Shown piece after piece: positions 7,453 through 16,663 of a DNA stretch of 64,000 nucleotides (position 1 is the stretch's first letter; every line of letters begins with the position of its first letter). Under the pieces are notes generated by a model, which was not told where the DNA came from, made no database searches, and saw nothing but the letters and a program-made list of their open reading frames with translations. This stretch comes from JBEIDK01 sp040383485 (GTDB lineage Bacteria; Bacteroidota; Bacteroidia; UBA4408), in contig JBEIDK010000001.1 in NCBI GenBank assembly GCA_040383485.1, forward strand, positions 11,784 to 75,783. The letters run 5' to 3'. A program made the position numbers and the translations under genes.

Positions 7453-9204
7453 ATGACATATAAAATTTCATATAAAAGTCCACAGGAACAGTTTATTGAT
7501 GTTCAATTTACTCTAGATATTAAAAATAGAACTAATATTAATTTACAACTTCCTGCTTGGAGACCAGGGCGCTATGAATTGGGTAATTTTGCCAAAAACA
7601 TTCGTAACTTCAATATTAAAGATGATAAAGGAGTGAGCGTTATCTATAAAAAAAACACGAAAGACTCTTGGATAGTCAACACTCAAAAATGCGAACAAAT
7701 AGTAATTAGCTATCAATATTATGCTGCTGAATTAAATGCAGGTTCAACTTTTTTAAATAATGAACAGCTATATGTAAATCCGATAAATTGTTTGGTATAT
7801 GATACAGAAAACATAGATAATGCTTGCACATTAGAAATAGAAATTCCAAATAATTATAAGATTGCGCAGTCATTAATCATGGAGAGCGAAATTGAAATTT
7901 CAAGTGATAAAAAATTAATAAAACTTCTTGCAAAAAATTACCACGAATTAGTTGACAGTCCATTTATTGCAAGTGCAACAATAAAAAGAGATTTTTTTGT
8001 TATTGATGGAATTGAGTTTAATCTTTGGTTTCAAGGCGAATGTCGTCCTAATTTTAGTAAACTTATAAGTGATTTTTTTATTTTCATAAATGAGCAACTA
8101 AATATTTTTAATGGTATAGAAACCGATGTGTTTCATTTTATGTTTCAAATTGTACCTTATAATTTTTATCATGGTGTTGAACATAGTAATAGCACCGTTA
8201 TAGTGCTAGGGCCAACCTATAACCTCATGAAAAAAGAAATATATCATGAACTGCTAGGCGTAAGCTGTCATGAGCTTTTTCATCATTGGAATATTAAAGC
8301 CATAAGACCTGCAGAGATGTATCCGTATGACTATACCAAAGAAAATTATTCTTCTTTAGGTTTTGTTTGCGAAGGAGTAACTACTTATTATGGTGATTAT
8401 CTGTTATACAGAAGTGGAGTTTTTAGTGATGATGATTATTTTAATTGTTTCAATAATCAACTAAAGAAACATTTTGATAATTATGGAAGGTACAATTATT
8501 CATTGGCCGAATCAGGTTTTGACACATGGCTAGATGGCTATTCTAAAGGAGTACCAGACCGCAAAGTTTCTATTTATACAGAAGGCTGTTTAGTTGCATT
8601 TATTACTGATATTAATATCAGAAAAAGCTCTCAAAATAAAAAATGCTTGGATGATGTTATGCGTATTTTATACAATGATTATGCAAAAGCAGGCAAAGGT
8701 TATACTGAAGCTGATTATAGAAAAATTATAAATGAAACTGCTGGCAATAATCTAGATTGGATTTTTGATGAACATGTTTATTCAACAAAATCGATGGTAC
8801 AAGCAATTAAAGAAAGTTTAGAGTATGTTGGACTTGAACTTTCAATTGTACCAGTTAAAAATATATATGAGGCTGTTTTAGGATTTAAAGCTATACAAGA
8901 CAATGGTAAGTTTATAGTTTCAAATATTTTCCCCAATTCTGAAAGCGAGAATAAAGGCCTTATGATTAATGATAAAATTGTAAGTATTAATGGTTATGAA
9001 TTAAAAGAAGATTTAAATGAATGGATATCTTATTACTCTGACGATGACATATCGCTAGAAGTAATTAACAATGGTAAACTCAGACAAATAATATGCAGAC
9101 ATAGTAGAAATATATACTATAAAAACTTTGCAATTATCAAACAATTTGATGCCAATGCCAATCAAAAAGAAAATTTCAAAAAGTGGAGTGGTCGTTTTTT
9201 TTAA
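7453..9204 (+). CDS. M61-family metallopeptidase with C-terminal PDZ domain
   Basis: Zinc aminopeptidase of the M61 (glycyl aminopeptidase) family, 583 residues. An N-terminal beta domain (about 1-170) is followed by the gluzincin catalytic domain with HELFH at 273-277 and the third zinc ligand E307 in FVCEGVTTYYGDY. A PDZ domain sits at about residues 465-560 (KGLMINDKIVSINGYELKEDL). The N-terminus (MTYKISYKSPQEQ) has no signal peptide, so the enzyme is probably cytoplasmic. The order catalytic-then-PDZ and the length are standard for Bacteroidota M61 proteins. A yidD-like gene starts 21 bases downstream and may be cotranscribed. Confidence 0.9.
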   Translation: MTYKISYKSPQEQFIDVQFTLDIKNRTNINLQLPAWRPGRYELGNFAKNIRNFNIKDDKGVSVIYKKNTKDSWIVNTQKCEQIVISYQYYAAELNAGSTFLNNEQLYVNPINCLVYDTENIDNACTLEIEIPNNYKIAQSLIMESEIEISSDKKLIKLLAKNYHELVDSPFIASATIKRDFFVIDGIEFNLWFQGECRPNFSKLISDFFIFINEQLNIFNGIETDVFHFMFQIVPYNFYHGVEHSNSTVIVLGPTYNLMKKEIYHELLGVSCHELFHHWNIKAIRPAEMYPYDYTKENYSSLGFVCEGVTTYYGDYLLYRSGVFSDDDYFNCFNNQLKKHFDNYGRYNYSLAESGFDTWLDGYSKGVPDRKVSIYTEGCLVAFITDINIRKSSQNKKCLDDVMRILYNDYAKAGKGYTEADYRKIINETAGNNLDWIFDEHVYSTKSMVQAIKESLEYVGLELSIVPVKNIYEAVLGFKAIQDNGKFIVSNIFPNSESENKGLMINDKIVSINGYELKEDLNEWISYYSDDDISLEVINNGKLRQIICRHSRNIYYKNFAIIKQFDANANQKENFKKWSGRFF

Positions 9205-9225
9205 CCACAAAAACATAAAATTACA

Positions 9226-9624
9226 TTGAAGATAAATTTAAACTCCTTAATTTTTACATTATTTATACTATTATTTAATTCAGAAATTCACTCTCAAACA
9301 ATTGGAGAATTTGAAGAATTAAAGAAATCCGTAAAAATTAATGAATCTAAAAAAAGTTATTCTGAAGCTAGGGATAATAAAAACGAATTACAATTAACCT
9401 TTTCAATGTTGTTTCTTTTTTACAAATCCTTTATCTCATCACAAGATAATAGTAAATGTAATTTTACGCCATCTTGTTCTGAATATGCTTTGCAATGTAT
9501 TAAAAAATTTGGGCTAATTAAAGGGAGTCTAAATGCCTTAGATAGGCTAAGTAGGTGCAATGGATTAGCACCTGAGCAGTATGAAGTAGATGAAAAGCAA
9601 CATCTTTTAATTGATAAGCCATAA
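9226..9624 (+). CDS. yidD: Secreted or anchored YidD-like protein
   Basis: A 132-residue protein starting with TTG at 9226; no in-frame ATG fits better. Residues 1-24 form a signal sequence (LIFTLFILLFNSEIHSQ). The C-terminal half is a YidD domain: FYKSFISSQDNSKCNFTPSCSEYALQCI with the CxFTPSCSxYA signature, then GLIKGSLNALDRLSRCNG. Ordinary YidD is 70-90 residues, cytoplasmic, with an amphipathic N-terminal helix, and helps YidC-dependent insertion. This one has an added export signal and a charged linker, so the standard role should not be assumed. It is followed at 12 bases by two related TPR/membrane proteins, an arrangement that suggests a joint envelope function. Confidence 0.8.
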   Translation: MKINLNSLIFTLFILLFNSEIHSQTIGEFEELKKSVKINESKKSYSEARDNKNELQLTFSMLFLFYKSFISSQDNSKCNFTPSCSEYALQCIKKFGLIKGSLNALDRLSRCNGLAPEQYEVDEKQHLLIDKP

Positions 9625-9636
9625 TTAAAAAACAAA

Positions 9637-10473
9637 ATGTCTCTATTGAAGTATTTAAAACAAATTTTATTGCTATTTTCTCTAATTCTAATTTCGAAAA
9701 ATAATTTCTCTCAAAATTTATTTGACATCAAGAATAGTTTAGAATATGCAAATTATTTACAAACTTCGGGGCAATATCAATTAGCAACTGAAGAATTTGA
9801 AAGGGTATTGTTTTTTTATCCTAAAACAGATTCGTTAATAACAAAGTTATTTTATAACAAGAGGAAATCGGGCGATGCTTTAGGCGTAATAAAGTTTACA
9901 AATAAAACTTATAACAACTCAGATTCAATCAATACCTCAGTGTTTATAGAATATATAAAAAGCCTCATACAAATTAAACCACAAGAGGCATTAAATGTAA
10001 TTAATAAAAATACAAAATTAGATACTGAACAAAGAATAATACTTCAATCTTATTCATATACTTCAATGTATATGTGGAATGAAGCAATTGGAAAATTAAA
10101 TCAATTAAATAATCAAAGCACTTCGGTTTTAAAAAGTAAGGTTGTGTTAAACGATGCATTAAAATACAAATACAAAAAACCAATTTTGGCAGCTGGTTTA
10201 TCACTAGTTATTCCCGGTCTAGGCAAAGTTTACACCGGTAATATTAAGGACGGAATTATTGCTTTGGTTTTTGTTGGAATTAATTCATTTCAATCATACA
10301 GATATTTTGAAAAGAAAGGCATTAAAAGTGTTGGTGGTTGGATTTTTGGTTCATTAGGCACTGGATTTTACCTCGGCAATATTTATGGCTCTTATAAGGC
10401 CGCTATTATTAAGAATAAGAAAATAAAAGATGCTTACAAAAAACAAATTGAAGAAATTACTGATATGGATTAG
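9637..10473 (+). CDS. TPR-like protein with C-terminal IPGLGxxYxG membrane domain
   Basis: A 278-residue exported protein of unknown function. It has a signal peptide (ILLLFSLILISKNNFSQ), then a helical TPR-like region (about 35-180; YLQTSGQYQLATEEFERVLFFYP). The C-terminal hydrophobic domain begins with AAGLSLVIPGLGKVYTGNIKDGI and contains two to three membrane-spanning or amphipathic helices, followed by a lysine-rich tail. The motif IPGLGxxYxGxxxxG recalls the TM2/DUF5683-type small membrane domains. Its 3' end overlaps the start of the next gene by 44 bases, and that gene encodes a paralogue with the same layout, so the pair arose by tandem duplication. It lies between a YidD-like gene and an NtrC-type regulator. 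Confidence 0.75.
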   Translation: MSLLKYLKQILLLFSLILISKNNFSQNLFDIKNSLEYANYLQTSGQYQLATEEFERVLFFYPKTDSLITKLFYNKRKSGDALGVIKFTNKTYNNSDSINTSVFIEYIKSLIQIKPQEALNVINKNTKLDTEQRIILQSYSYTSMYMWNEAIGKLNQLNNQSTSVLKSKVVLNDALKYKYKKPILAAGLSLVIPGLGKVYTGNIKDGIIALVFVGINSFQSYRYFEKKGIKSVGGWIFGSLGTGFYLGNIYGSYKAAIIKNKKIKDAYKKQIEEITDMD

Positions 10474-11288
10474 TTTTTTGTGCTGCACAAATATTAAAGC
10501 ACAAACACCTAAAGAACTTTTTGAATACTCGAATGAATGCTTTAAGAATGCTAGTTTTAGCGATGCAATAAAAAATTACAAGCGTTTAATTTTTTTCGAT
10601 AAAGAAATATATGGTCCTCAATGCTATCAAAACATAGGAACCTCATATTATAAGTTAGCCGAATATAATGAAGCAATAAATTATTTTGACTTAGCATATA
10701 ATTCAAGTTTAAATGATAGCATAAAGCTAGAAAGTATATTTAATAAAGTGCTCTGTTATATGCAACTTAAAAGTTATGACTATGCTCTTTTAGAAATTTT
10801 CAATATTAGTGATTCACTTTCTTTAAAAAACATTGCCCGAAAAAAATTTTATGAAGGAAGTATATATTACATGCAAGGTAATTATGAAAAAGCCTTGGAA
10901 AGTTTTGAAAATATTTACTCAAAAGATAATGAATACAAAAAAAAAACTAAATGATATTTATAATGCATTTTTAAAGGAAAATAAATTTAGTGTTAATCGT
11001 GCTAAAATTCTCAGTTATATCATTCCAGGATTAGGACAAGCATATTCTGGTGATTATAAAAACAGTATCAATTCATTTTTACTGACTGCTGGTTTTGTAA
11101 CATTATACCTTACAGTTGCTTCAACAATATCTCCAATTGAAGCTATTGTGGGAATTGGACCTTGGTTTCAAAGATATTATCAAGGTGGCATAAAGCATTC
11201 TGGACTAATTGCTCAAAAAAAGAAAGAAAAAATAAAAAGTAAATACTATATTACAATTGCTGATTTTGTAATGAATGGCAATAAATAA
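10430..11288 (+). pseudogene. Paralogue of the preceding TPR/IPGLGxxYxG protein, frameshifted at an A10 tract
   Basis: Two overlapping frames make up one gene. The first (10430-10954) gives a signal peptide (KKLLIWISFLCCTNIKAQ), TPR repeats (YEKALESFENIYSKDNEY) and then stops at KKKTK. The second frame, read from the A-tract on to 11288, continues with KKKLNDIYNAFLKENKFSV and the membrane domain SYIIPGLGQAYSGDYKNSI, which aligns with the C-terminal domain of the neighbouring 278-residue paralogue. Joining them at 10937-10946 by removing one A restores a 285-residue protein of the same layout. So either one A has been inserted, or the full product is made by slippage on the A10 run, or the base call is wrong. 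The coding quality on both sides of the junction is good. Confidence 0.72.
10937..10946 (+). repeat. A10 homopolymer at the frame junction
   Basis: Ten consecutive A residues exactly where the reading frame must move by one base for the TPR/membrane protein to stay open. Runs of nine or more A are known sites of polymerase slippage and of sequencing error. Confidence 0.85.
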
Positions 11289-11297
11289 TTTAAAAAA

Positions 11298-12464
11298 ATG
11301 CAAACAATACTTGTAGTTGATGATGAACGTGCAATACGCGCCGCACTAAAAGATATTTTAGAACTTGAAAATTTTAAAGTTGATGATGCATCTGATGGAA
11401 AAGAAGCACTTCTTAAACTTCAAAAGAATAATTACGATTTGATGCTATGCGACATAAAAATGCCTCAGATGGATGGACTAGAACTATTACAAACTATACA
11501 AAAAGAAGGGATAGCTACACAAGTAATTATGATATCAGGACATGGCAACATAGAAACCGCCGTAGATGCAGTAAAAAATGGCGCGTTTGATTTTATTCAA
11601 AAACCACTAGACTTAAATAGATTATTGGTAACTGTAAGAAATGCATTAGATAAAAAAGCTCTTGTAACTGAAACAAAAATTCTGAAAAAAAAACTTGGTA
11701 AACCATCAGTTGAGATGGTTGGACAAAGTATTGAAATAAAAAAAATAATTGAATTAATTGAACGTGTAGCACCAACAGAGGCAAGAGTATTAATAACAGG
11801 CGGAAATGGAACAGGAAAAGAACTTGTAGCCCGTTCAATTCATGAAAAAAGTAATAGAAATGCAGCGCCGCTGATAGAAGTAAATTGTGCCGCTATACCT
11901 TCTGAACTAATTGAAAGCGAATTATTCGGCCACGAAAAGGGAGCTTTTACTAGTGCAATTGCCACACGTAAAGGCAAGTTTGAACAAGCGGATGGAGGAA
12001 CAATTTTTCTTGATGAAATTGGGGATATGAGTCTTTCTGCTCAGGCTAAGGTATTAAGAGCTTTGCAAGAAAATAAGATTACAAAAGTTGGAGGCGATAA
12101 GGAATTTAAAATAAATGTTCGTGTAATTGCCGCAACCAATAAAGATTTAAAAAAAGAAATTGCAGAAAATAATTTCAGAGAAGATTTATACCATAGATTA
12201 AATGTTATTCCTATTCACGTTCCTTCATTGGCTGAAAGAAAAGATGACATACCTATACTTGCTGAATATTTTGTAAATAAAATTTGTGACGAGCAGAACA
12301 TGATTAAAAAATCTTTTACAAAAGATGCCATTAAAGAAATGCAAAAAATGCCTTGGTCAGGAAATATTAGAGAATTTAAAAATGTTATTGAACGCTTGAT
12401 TATTTTATGTGATAAAACCATTACAGATAAAGACGTTATAACCTATACAGCATATAATCATTAG
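11298..12464 (+). CDS. NtrC-type response regulator without a DNA-binding domain
   Basis: A 388-residue two-component regulator. Residues 1-120 form the receiver domain with acidic pocket D8-D9, phospho-acceptor D52 ([12 protein letters not shown]) and the conserved lysine in FIQKPLD. Residues about 140-365 form the sigma-54-type AAA+ domain with Walker A GGNGTGKE (168-175), the sigma-54 contact loop GAFTSA (215-220; the classical form is GAFTGA), Walker [11 protein letters not shown] and the C-terminal [17 protein letters not shown]. The protein ends 15 to 20 residues later, so the usual Fis-type helix-turn-helix is missing. It may act on sigma-54 holoenzyme from solution or need a partner. 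It starts 9 bases after the frameshifted gene; no cognate histidine kinase is adjacent. Confidence 0.93.
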   Translation: MQTILVVDDERAIRAALKDILELENFKVDDASDGKEALLKLQKNNYDLMLCDIKMPQMDGLELLQTIQKEGIATQVIMISGHGNIETAVDAVKNGAFDFIQKPLDLNRLLVTVRNALDKKALVTETKILKKKLGKPSVEMVGQSIEIKKIIELIERVAPTEARVLITGGNGTGKELVARSIHEKSNRNAAPLIEVNCAAIPSELIESELFGHEKGAFTSAIATRKGKFEQADGGTIFLDEIGDMSLSAQAKVLRALQENKITKVGGDKEFKINVRVIAATNKDLKKEIAENNFREDLYHRLNVIPIHVPSLAERKDDIPILAEYFVNKICDEQNMIKKSFTKDAIKEMQKMPWSGNIREFKNVIERLIILCDKTITDKDVITYTAYNH

Positions 12465-12508
12465 TGATTTAAGTATTATAATTTTAAAATTAATTACTAC
12501 AAAAAAAA

Positions 12509-12516
12509 TAGATTTG
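12509..12516 (+). promoter_or_regulatory. Candidate -7 box of hemE
   Basis: TAGATTTG, a perfect TAnnTTTG match, 20 bases before the hemE ATG. No -33 TTTG was seen at the expected spacing. Confidence 0.4.
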
Positions 12517-12536
12517 CAGCCCAAAATAAATTACAG

Positions 12537-13577
12537 ATGACTACATATAAAAACGATATAATATTAAGAGCTGCAAATGGCGAAAATACCGAACGAACAC
12601 CAGTTTGGTTAATGAGACAAGCAGGTAGAATTTTACCTGAATATAGAGAAGTACGGGCCCATGCTGGTTCTTTTATAAACCTTGTAAAAAATCCAGAACT
12701 AGTTTGTGAAGTAACAATACAGCCTGTTGATATTTTAGATGTAGATGCCGCTATTATTTTCTCTGACATACTTGTTATCCCAGAAGCAATGGGACTTCCA
12801 TATCAAATGGTGGAAAGTAAAGGCCCGTATTTCGAAAACACAATAACTAATAAGTACGATTTAAATAAATTGCATTTAGCAGAGTATCAGGATTACGAAT
12901 ACATGCCAAAATCAATAGAAATTACTGTGAAAGAACTTGCCGGACGATTGCCTCTGATTGGCTTTGCTGGAGCGCCATTCACAATTTTTTGTTATATGGT
13001 GGAAGGCAATGGAAGCAAAACATTTTCAAAAGCAAAAAAGATGTTATTCACTAATAATATTCTATCACATACGTTATTAGAAATGATAACAACTAGTACA
13101 ATTAATTACTTAAAAGCTCAAATAAAAGCTGGGGCTGCAATGTTGCAAATATTTGATAGTTGGGCGGGTATACTTTCTCCGGAGTCCTATAAAGAATTTT
13201 CATTAAAATATATAAATATTATTTGCAATTCAATTAAAGAGGAATACCCCAATATACCAATAACAGTTTTTGCAAAAGGTGCGTTTTTTGCAAGAGCGGA
13301 AATGTCGAAATTAAACTGTAATACTATAGGCCTTGATTGGAACATGGACATAGTAGAGTCTAGAGCAATAATTGGTTCTAAGAAAACACTACAAGGTAAT
13401 TTAGACCCATGCGTACTGTATGGTAATGATGAGTTTATTGTTAGCGAAGCAGAAAAAATGCTAAAGAAATTTGGAAGTAGTAAACATATTGCAAATTTAG
13501 GACATGGTGTTTATCCTGATACTGATAAAGAGAAGGTGAAATTATTTATACAAACAGTGAAGAATTACAAGCACTAG
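12537..13577 (+). CDS. hemE: Uroporphyrinogen decarboxylase
   Basis: Cytoplasmic enzyme that removes four carboxyl groups from uroporphyrinogen III to give coproporphyrinogen III in haem synthesis. It is 346 residues, normal length. The N-terminal signature [20 protein letters not shown] carries the substrate-binding arginines, and [16 protein letters not shown] and the conserved aspartate in [14 protein letters not shown] are visible, as is the C-terminal [10 protein letters not shown] and [10 protein letters not shown]. The gene has its own candidate promoter and ends 8 bases from the convergent RND-adaptor gene. Other haem genes are not in the window. The iron genes 5-10 kb away are consistent with a haem requirement, but no link is shown. 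Confidence 0.97.
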   Translation: MTTYKNDIILRAANGENTERTPVWLMRQAGRILPEYREVRAHAGSFINLVKNPELVCEVTIQPVDILDVDAAIIFSDILVIPEAMGLPYQMVESKGPYFENTITNKYDLNKLHLAEYQDYEYMPKSIEITVKELAGRLPLIGFAGAPFTIFCYMVEGNGSKTFSKAKKMLFTNNILSHTLLEMITTSTINYLKAQIKAGAAMLQIFDSWAGILSPESYKEFSLKYINIICNSIKEEYPNIPITVFAKGAFFARAEMSKLNCNTIGLDWNMDIVESRAIIGSKKTLQGNLDPCVLYGNDEFIVSEAEKMLKKFGSSKHIANLGHGVYPDTDKEKVKLFIQTVKNYKH

Positions 13578-13585
13578 ATTCAAAA

Positions 13586-14920
13586 CTAATTTTCTTCTTT
13601 TTCAACCTCTTTAGGAAGCTCCTCTTTGGTAACAATCTTAACCTTATCGCGGTTTTTTAGTCGTTTGGTTATTAGTTTATATGGTGCAGTTATTACTTCT
13701 TGCCCTTCTTTTAAACCTTCCAAAATTTGAATATAGTTATTATCAATAATACCAGTTTTTACTGGTCTAATTTCTGCTTTACCATTACTATTTATAAATA
13801 CCAACTGAATTGGAATTTTATTATCAATGTCGGCAACTTTCTCTTTCTTACTTGATGCTGCACTTGTATCGGTTCTTTGAGTAACACATTGTATTGGAAT
13901 ACTTAATACATTTTTTTCAGTTCTTGTTTTTATATCAACGGTGGCGGTCATGCCAGGTCTAAATGGTGCAGGATTATTTTCATTTATCAATTGTAAATAT
14001 GACTCACGACCAATTCTAATTTTAACTTGAAAGTTTGTAACCTGGTCAGTTCCAGAATTGTTATTAATATTGGTTGCTGAATTTGCAATTTCGGTTACTA
14101 AACCATTAAACTTTTTACCTAAATAAGCATCAACACTGATGTCTACAGAATCGTTTAAATGTACTTTTACAATATCATTTTCATTCACGTCCACCAATAC
14201 TTCCATCTCATTCAAATCGGCAATTCTTAATAGTTCAGTACCAGCCATTTGAGATGTGCCTACGACCCTTTCGCCTAACTCAATATTTAACTTGCTTACC
14301 CTACCATTTACAGGAGAAAATATTGATGTTCTTCCTAAGTTTTCTTTGGCTTCTTTTAACGATGCCATTGCATTTGCAACATTAAACTCAGATGCTCTTA
14401 TAGTTTGCTGTAATGCCTCCAAATCTGCCTTTGCAGCATTGTATTGTGCACTTGAATTGTCATAATCTGCTTGAGAAATTGCACCTTGTTCAAATAGTTT
14501 TTTATTGCGATTATAGGTTGTTTCTAGGTTCACAAATGTTGCTTTGGCTTGCACAAGTCTTGCATTTGAGTTACTTAAATTAGCCTTGGCGGTATTTACT
14601 GAAGCCTCCATCCTATCGCGACTTGATTCATACAATCCAGGATTTATTCTACACAACAATTCACCTTTTTTCACTTGCTGCCCTTCCTTGATATAGAGTT
14701 CCACTATTTCACCTGAAACATCAGGTGATATCTTTACTTCTACTTCTGGTTGTATCTTGCCACTTGCCGATACTAATTCAGTTATATCTCTTCTCTTTAC
14801 TTTTTCAACTGTTACTGATGTAAGACTTTTATTACCAATAAAACCAGCTTTTTTAGCAATTAATAGAACTATAATCAAAACCCCAACAATGGCTAAAGTA
14901 TATTTTAAGGTCTTATTCAT
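13586..14920 (-). CDS. RND/MacA-type efflux periplasmic adaptor subunit
   Basis: Membrane-fusion protein of the HlyD/MacA family, 444 residues, that bridges an inner-membrane transporter and an outer-membrane channel. The N-terminal anchor is the hydrophobic segment LKYTLAIVGVLIIVLLIA. A split lipoyl/barrel-sandwich domain follows (SGKIQPEVEVKISPDVSGEIVELYIKEGQQVKKGELLCRI), then a long alpha-helical hairpin (about residues 95-200; FEQGAISQADYDNSSAQYNAAKADLEALQQ) and the second half of the lipoyl motif with beta-barrel (FSPVNGRVSKLNIELGERVVG). The C-terminus is charged. It is the last gene of an operon with a DUF4834 protein and an aminotransferase; neither the transporter nor the TolC-like gene is adjacent, so its partners lie elsewhere. 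Confidence 0.9.
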   Translation of the reverse strand: MNKTLKYTLAIVGVLIIVLLIAKKAGFIGNKSLTSVTVEKVKRRDITELVSASGKIQPEVEVKISPDVSGEIVELYIKEGQQVKKGELLCRINPGLYESSRDRMEASVNTAKANLSNSNARLVQAKATFVNLETTYNRNKKLFEQGAISQADYDNSSAQYNAAKADLEALQQTIRASEFNVANAMASLKEAKENLGRTSIFSPVNGRVSKLNIELGERVVGTSQMAGTELLRIADLNEMEVLVDVNENDIVKVHLNDSVDISVDAYLGKKFNGLVTEIANSATNINNNSGTDQVTNFQVKIRIGRESYLQLINENNPAPFRPGMTATVDIKTRTEKNVLSIPIQCVTQRTDTSAASSKKEKVADIDNKIPIQLVFINSNGKAEIRPVKTGIIDNNYIQILEGLKEGQEVITAPYKLITKRLKNRDKVKIVTKEELPKEVEKEEN

Positions 14921-14972
14921 TATTATTTAATTAATGTGTTGTTTGTCGGTAATCTTTTTTGGTAACATTAAA

Positions 14973-15146
14973 TCACTTTACTTCTTCGTAATCAATATAT
15001 TCATCATCATTAGGTTTACTAGTACCATTAGGATGATGATGGTTGGAATGATTAGGATTATTTCTTTTATTTCTTTGAGAAGAAATCTCACTCCAAATTT
15101 TCCATACTACATATACTGCAACAATTGTAAAAAACAAATCTCTCAT
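14973..15146 (-). CDS. Small membrane protein, DUF4834-like
   Basis: A 57-residue gene. Residues 4-19 form one hydrophobic helix (LFFTIVAVYVVWKIW). A basic, Asn/His-rich linker follows (NKRNNPNHSNHHHPNG), then the acidic tail DDEYIDYEEVK. The helix, basic linker and terminal EYxDYEEV pattern match the DUF4834 family, which is restricted to Bacteroidota and has no known function. It lies 9 bases downstream of the aminotransferase stop codon and 52 bases upstream of the RND adaptor, so it is very likely the middle gene of that operon. The topology predicted is N-terminus outside or short, with the charged tail in the cytoplasm. Confidence 0.75.
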   Translation of the reverse strand: MRDLFFTIVAVYVVWKIWSEISSQRNKRNNPNHSNHHHPNGTSKPNDDEYIDYEEVK

Positions 15147-15155
15147 GAGTTTAAA

Positions 15156-16355
15156 TTAGTTTGTTTTGCCTGGATAAACTTTTAATGCAGCATCTAAAGC
15201 CTTCATAGCTTGTTTTAAATCATCCAAATTTAAAACATATGCTATTCTTACCTCATCATTACCTGCTCCTTCGGTTGAATAAAAACCTGTTGCAGGAGCT
15301 AGCATAACAGTTTTGTTATCAAGATTAAAATCTTCTAAAAGCCATTGACAAAACTTATCAGCATTATCAATTGGTAATTTAGCTATGCAATAAAAAGCAC
15401 CGCTTGGCATTGGGCAGAACACACCTTTCATATTGTTAAGTGCATGAACCACAAAATTTCTTCTACTTACATATTCTGCCTTTACATTATCAAAATAGCT
15501 CTGGGGAGTATCAATTGCAGCTTCGGCAGCAACTTGTCCGAATGTTGGCGGACTAAGTCTTGCTTGAGCAAACTTAAGTGCTGTTGCCATTACTTCTTTA
15601 TTCTTACTTATTAGTGCTCCAATTCTAGCTCCACAAGCACTATACCTCTTAGAAATAGAATCAAGTAAGATTACGTTTTGCTCTACACCTTCTAGATGCA
15701 TTACCGAAACATACTCTTTGCCATCGTAACAAAACTCGCGATAAACCTCATCACTAAATAACCATAAATCGTATTTTAACGCAAGTTCTTTTAGCGATTC
15801 TAATTCTGCTCTGCTATATAAATATCCTGTTGGATTTCCAGGATTACAAATCATTATTGCTTTTGTTTTTGGAGTTATTACATTTTCAAAATCGGCTTTT
15901 GAAGGCAATGCAAATCCAGATTCAATATAAGAGCGTACAGGCTTTACTTTAACATCGGCTTGAGTTGAAAATCCATTATAGTTAGCATAAAAAGGTTCTG
16001 GAATAATTATTTCATCACCAGCATTTAGGCAAGTCATCATAGCAATTTCAATTGCTTCACTTCCACCAGTGGTAATCATAATATCTTCATAACTTACGTT
16101 GATATTATAAGTATCGTAATATCCAGCCAATTTTCTTCTATAGCTTTCTATGCCAGCACTGTGACTATACTCAACAACTTTTGGCGAAAAGTTATGTATT
16201 GCATTCATCATTGTTTCAGGTGTTTCAATATCTGGCTGACCAATATTTAGGTGGTATATTTTTGTACCCCTTTTTTTTGCTGCTTCTGCAAAAGGAACTA
16301 GTTTTCTAATTGGCGACTGAGGCATGTAGGTACCCTTGTGCGATACTATTGGCAT
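15156..16355 (-). CDS. Class I/II PLP-dependent aminotransferase (aspartate aminotransferase type)
   Basis: Cytoplasmic 399-residue enzyme of the aspartate aminotransferase superfamily. Visible elements are the substrate region YHLNIGQPDIETPE, the PLP-ring pocket ITTGGSEAIEIAMM, NPGNPTGYLYSR with the conserved Asn/Pro, the aspartate in WLFSDEVYREF and the PLP-lysine K236 in LDSISKRYSACGARIG. The C-terminal arginine region is NDEVRIAYVLN. Likely reaction is amino transfer between aspartate (or an aromatic or branched amino acid) and 2-oxoglutarate; the exact substrate cannot be read from the motifs. It is the first gene of an operon with the DUF4834 protein and the RND adaptor. Confidence 0.9.
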   Translation of the reverse strand: MPIVSHKGTYMPQSPIRKLVPFAEAAKKRGTKIYHLNIGQPDIETPETMMNAIHNFSPKVVEYSHSAGIESYRRKLAGYYDTYNINVSYEDIMITTGGSEAIEIAMMTCLNAGDEIIIPEPFYANYNGFSTQADVKVKPVRSYIESGFALPSKADFENVITPKTKAIMICNPGNPTGYLYSRAELESLKELALKYDLWLFSDEVYREFCYDGKEYVSVMHLEGVEQNVILLDSISKRYSACGARIGALISKNKEVMATALKFAQARLSPPTFGQVAAEAAIDTPQSYFDNVKAEYVSRRNFVVHALNNMKGVFCPMPSGAFYCIAKLPIDNADKFCQWLLEDFNLDNKTVMLAPATGFYSTEGAGNDEVRIAYVLNLDDLKQAMKALDAALKVYPGKTN

Positions 16356-16663
16356 AATATATTTTTTGGCGAAAATAAAGAATAATTTCGGATTGAGTAG
16401 AAATTGTTATTGAAGAGACATTGAATGGCAAGAGCAATAAATATAAACATTAAATTAAACTTAATGATATTGAAAGAATTGGTTAAAAAACTCTTTACTC
16501 TACTAAACGACCCGTTACGCATAGTCTCTTACTATTTGTAAGTAAACATTTTAAAATTTATATTTAAATGAGTATAGTAAATATCTAACCTTAACAGGTT
16601 TTAGTAACAAACTCTTAGATTTTGCCAATTCAACTTTATACTATTTATTTACATAAAAGTAGA
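16356..16663. other. Intergenic region between divergent genes (308 bases)
   Basis: Holds the promoters of the aminotransferase (leftward) and of the lamin-tail protein (rightward). A weak dyad ACCTTAACAGGT is visible near 16590. I recognise no RNA gene, repeat or further coding region, and no convincing -33/-7 pair. Confidence 0.4.
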
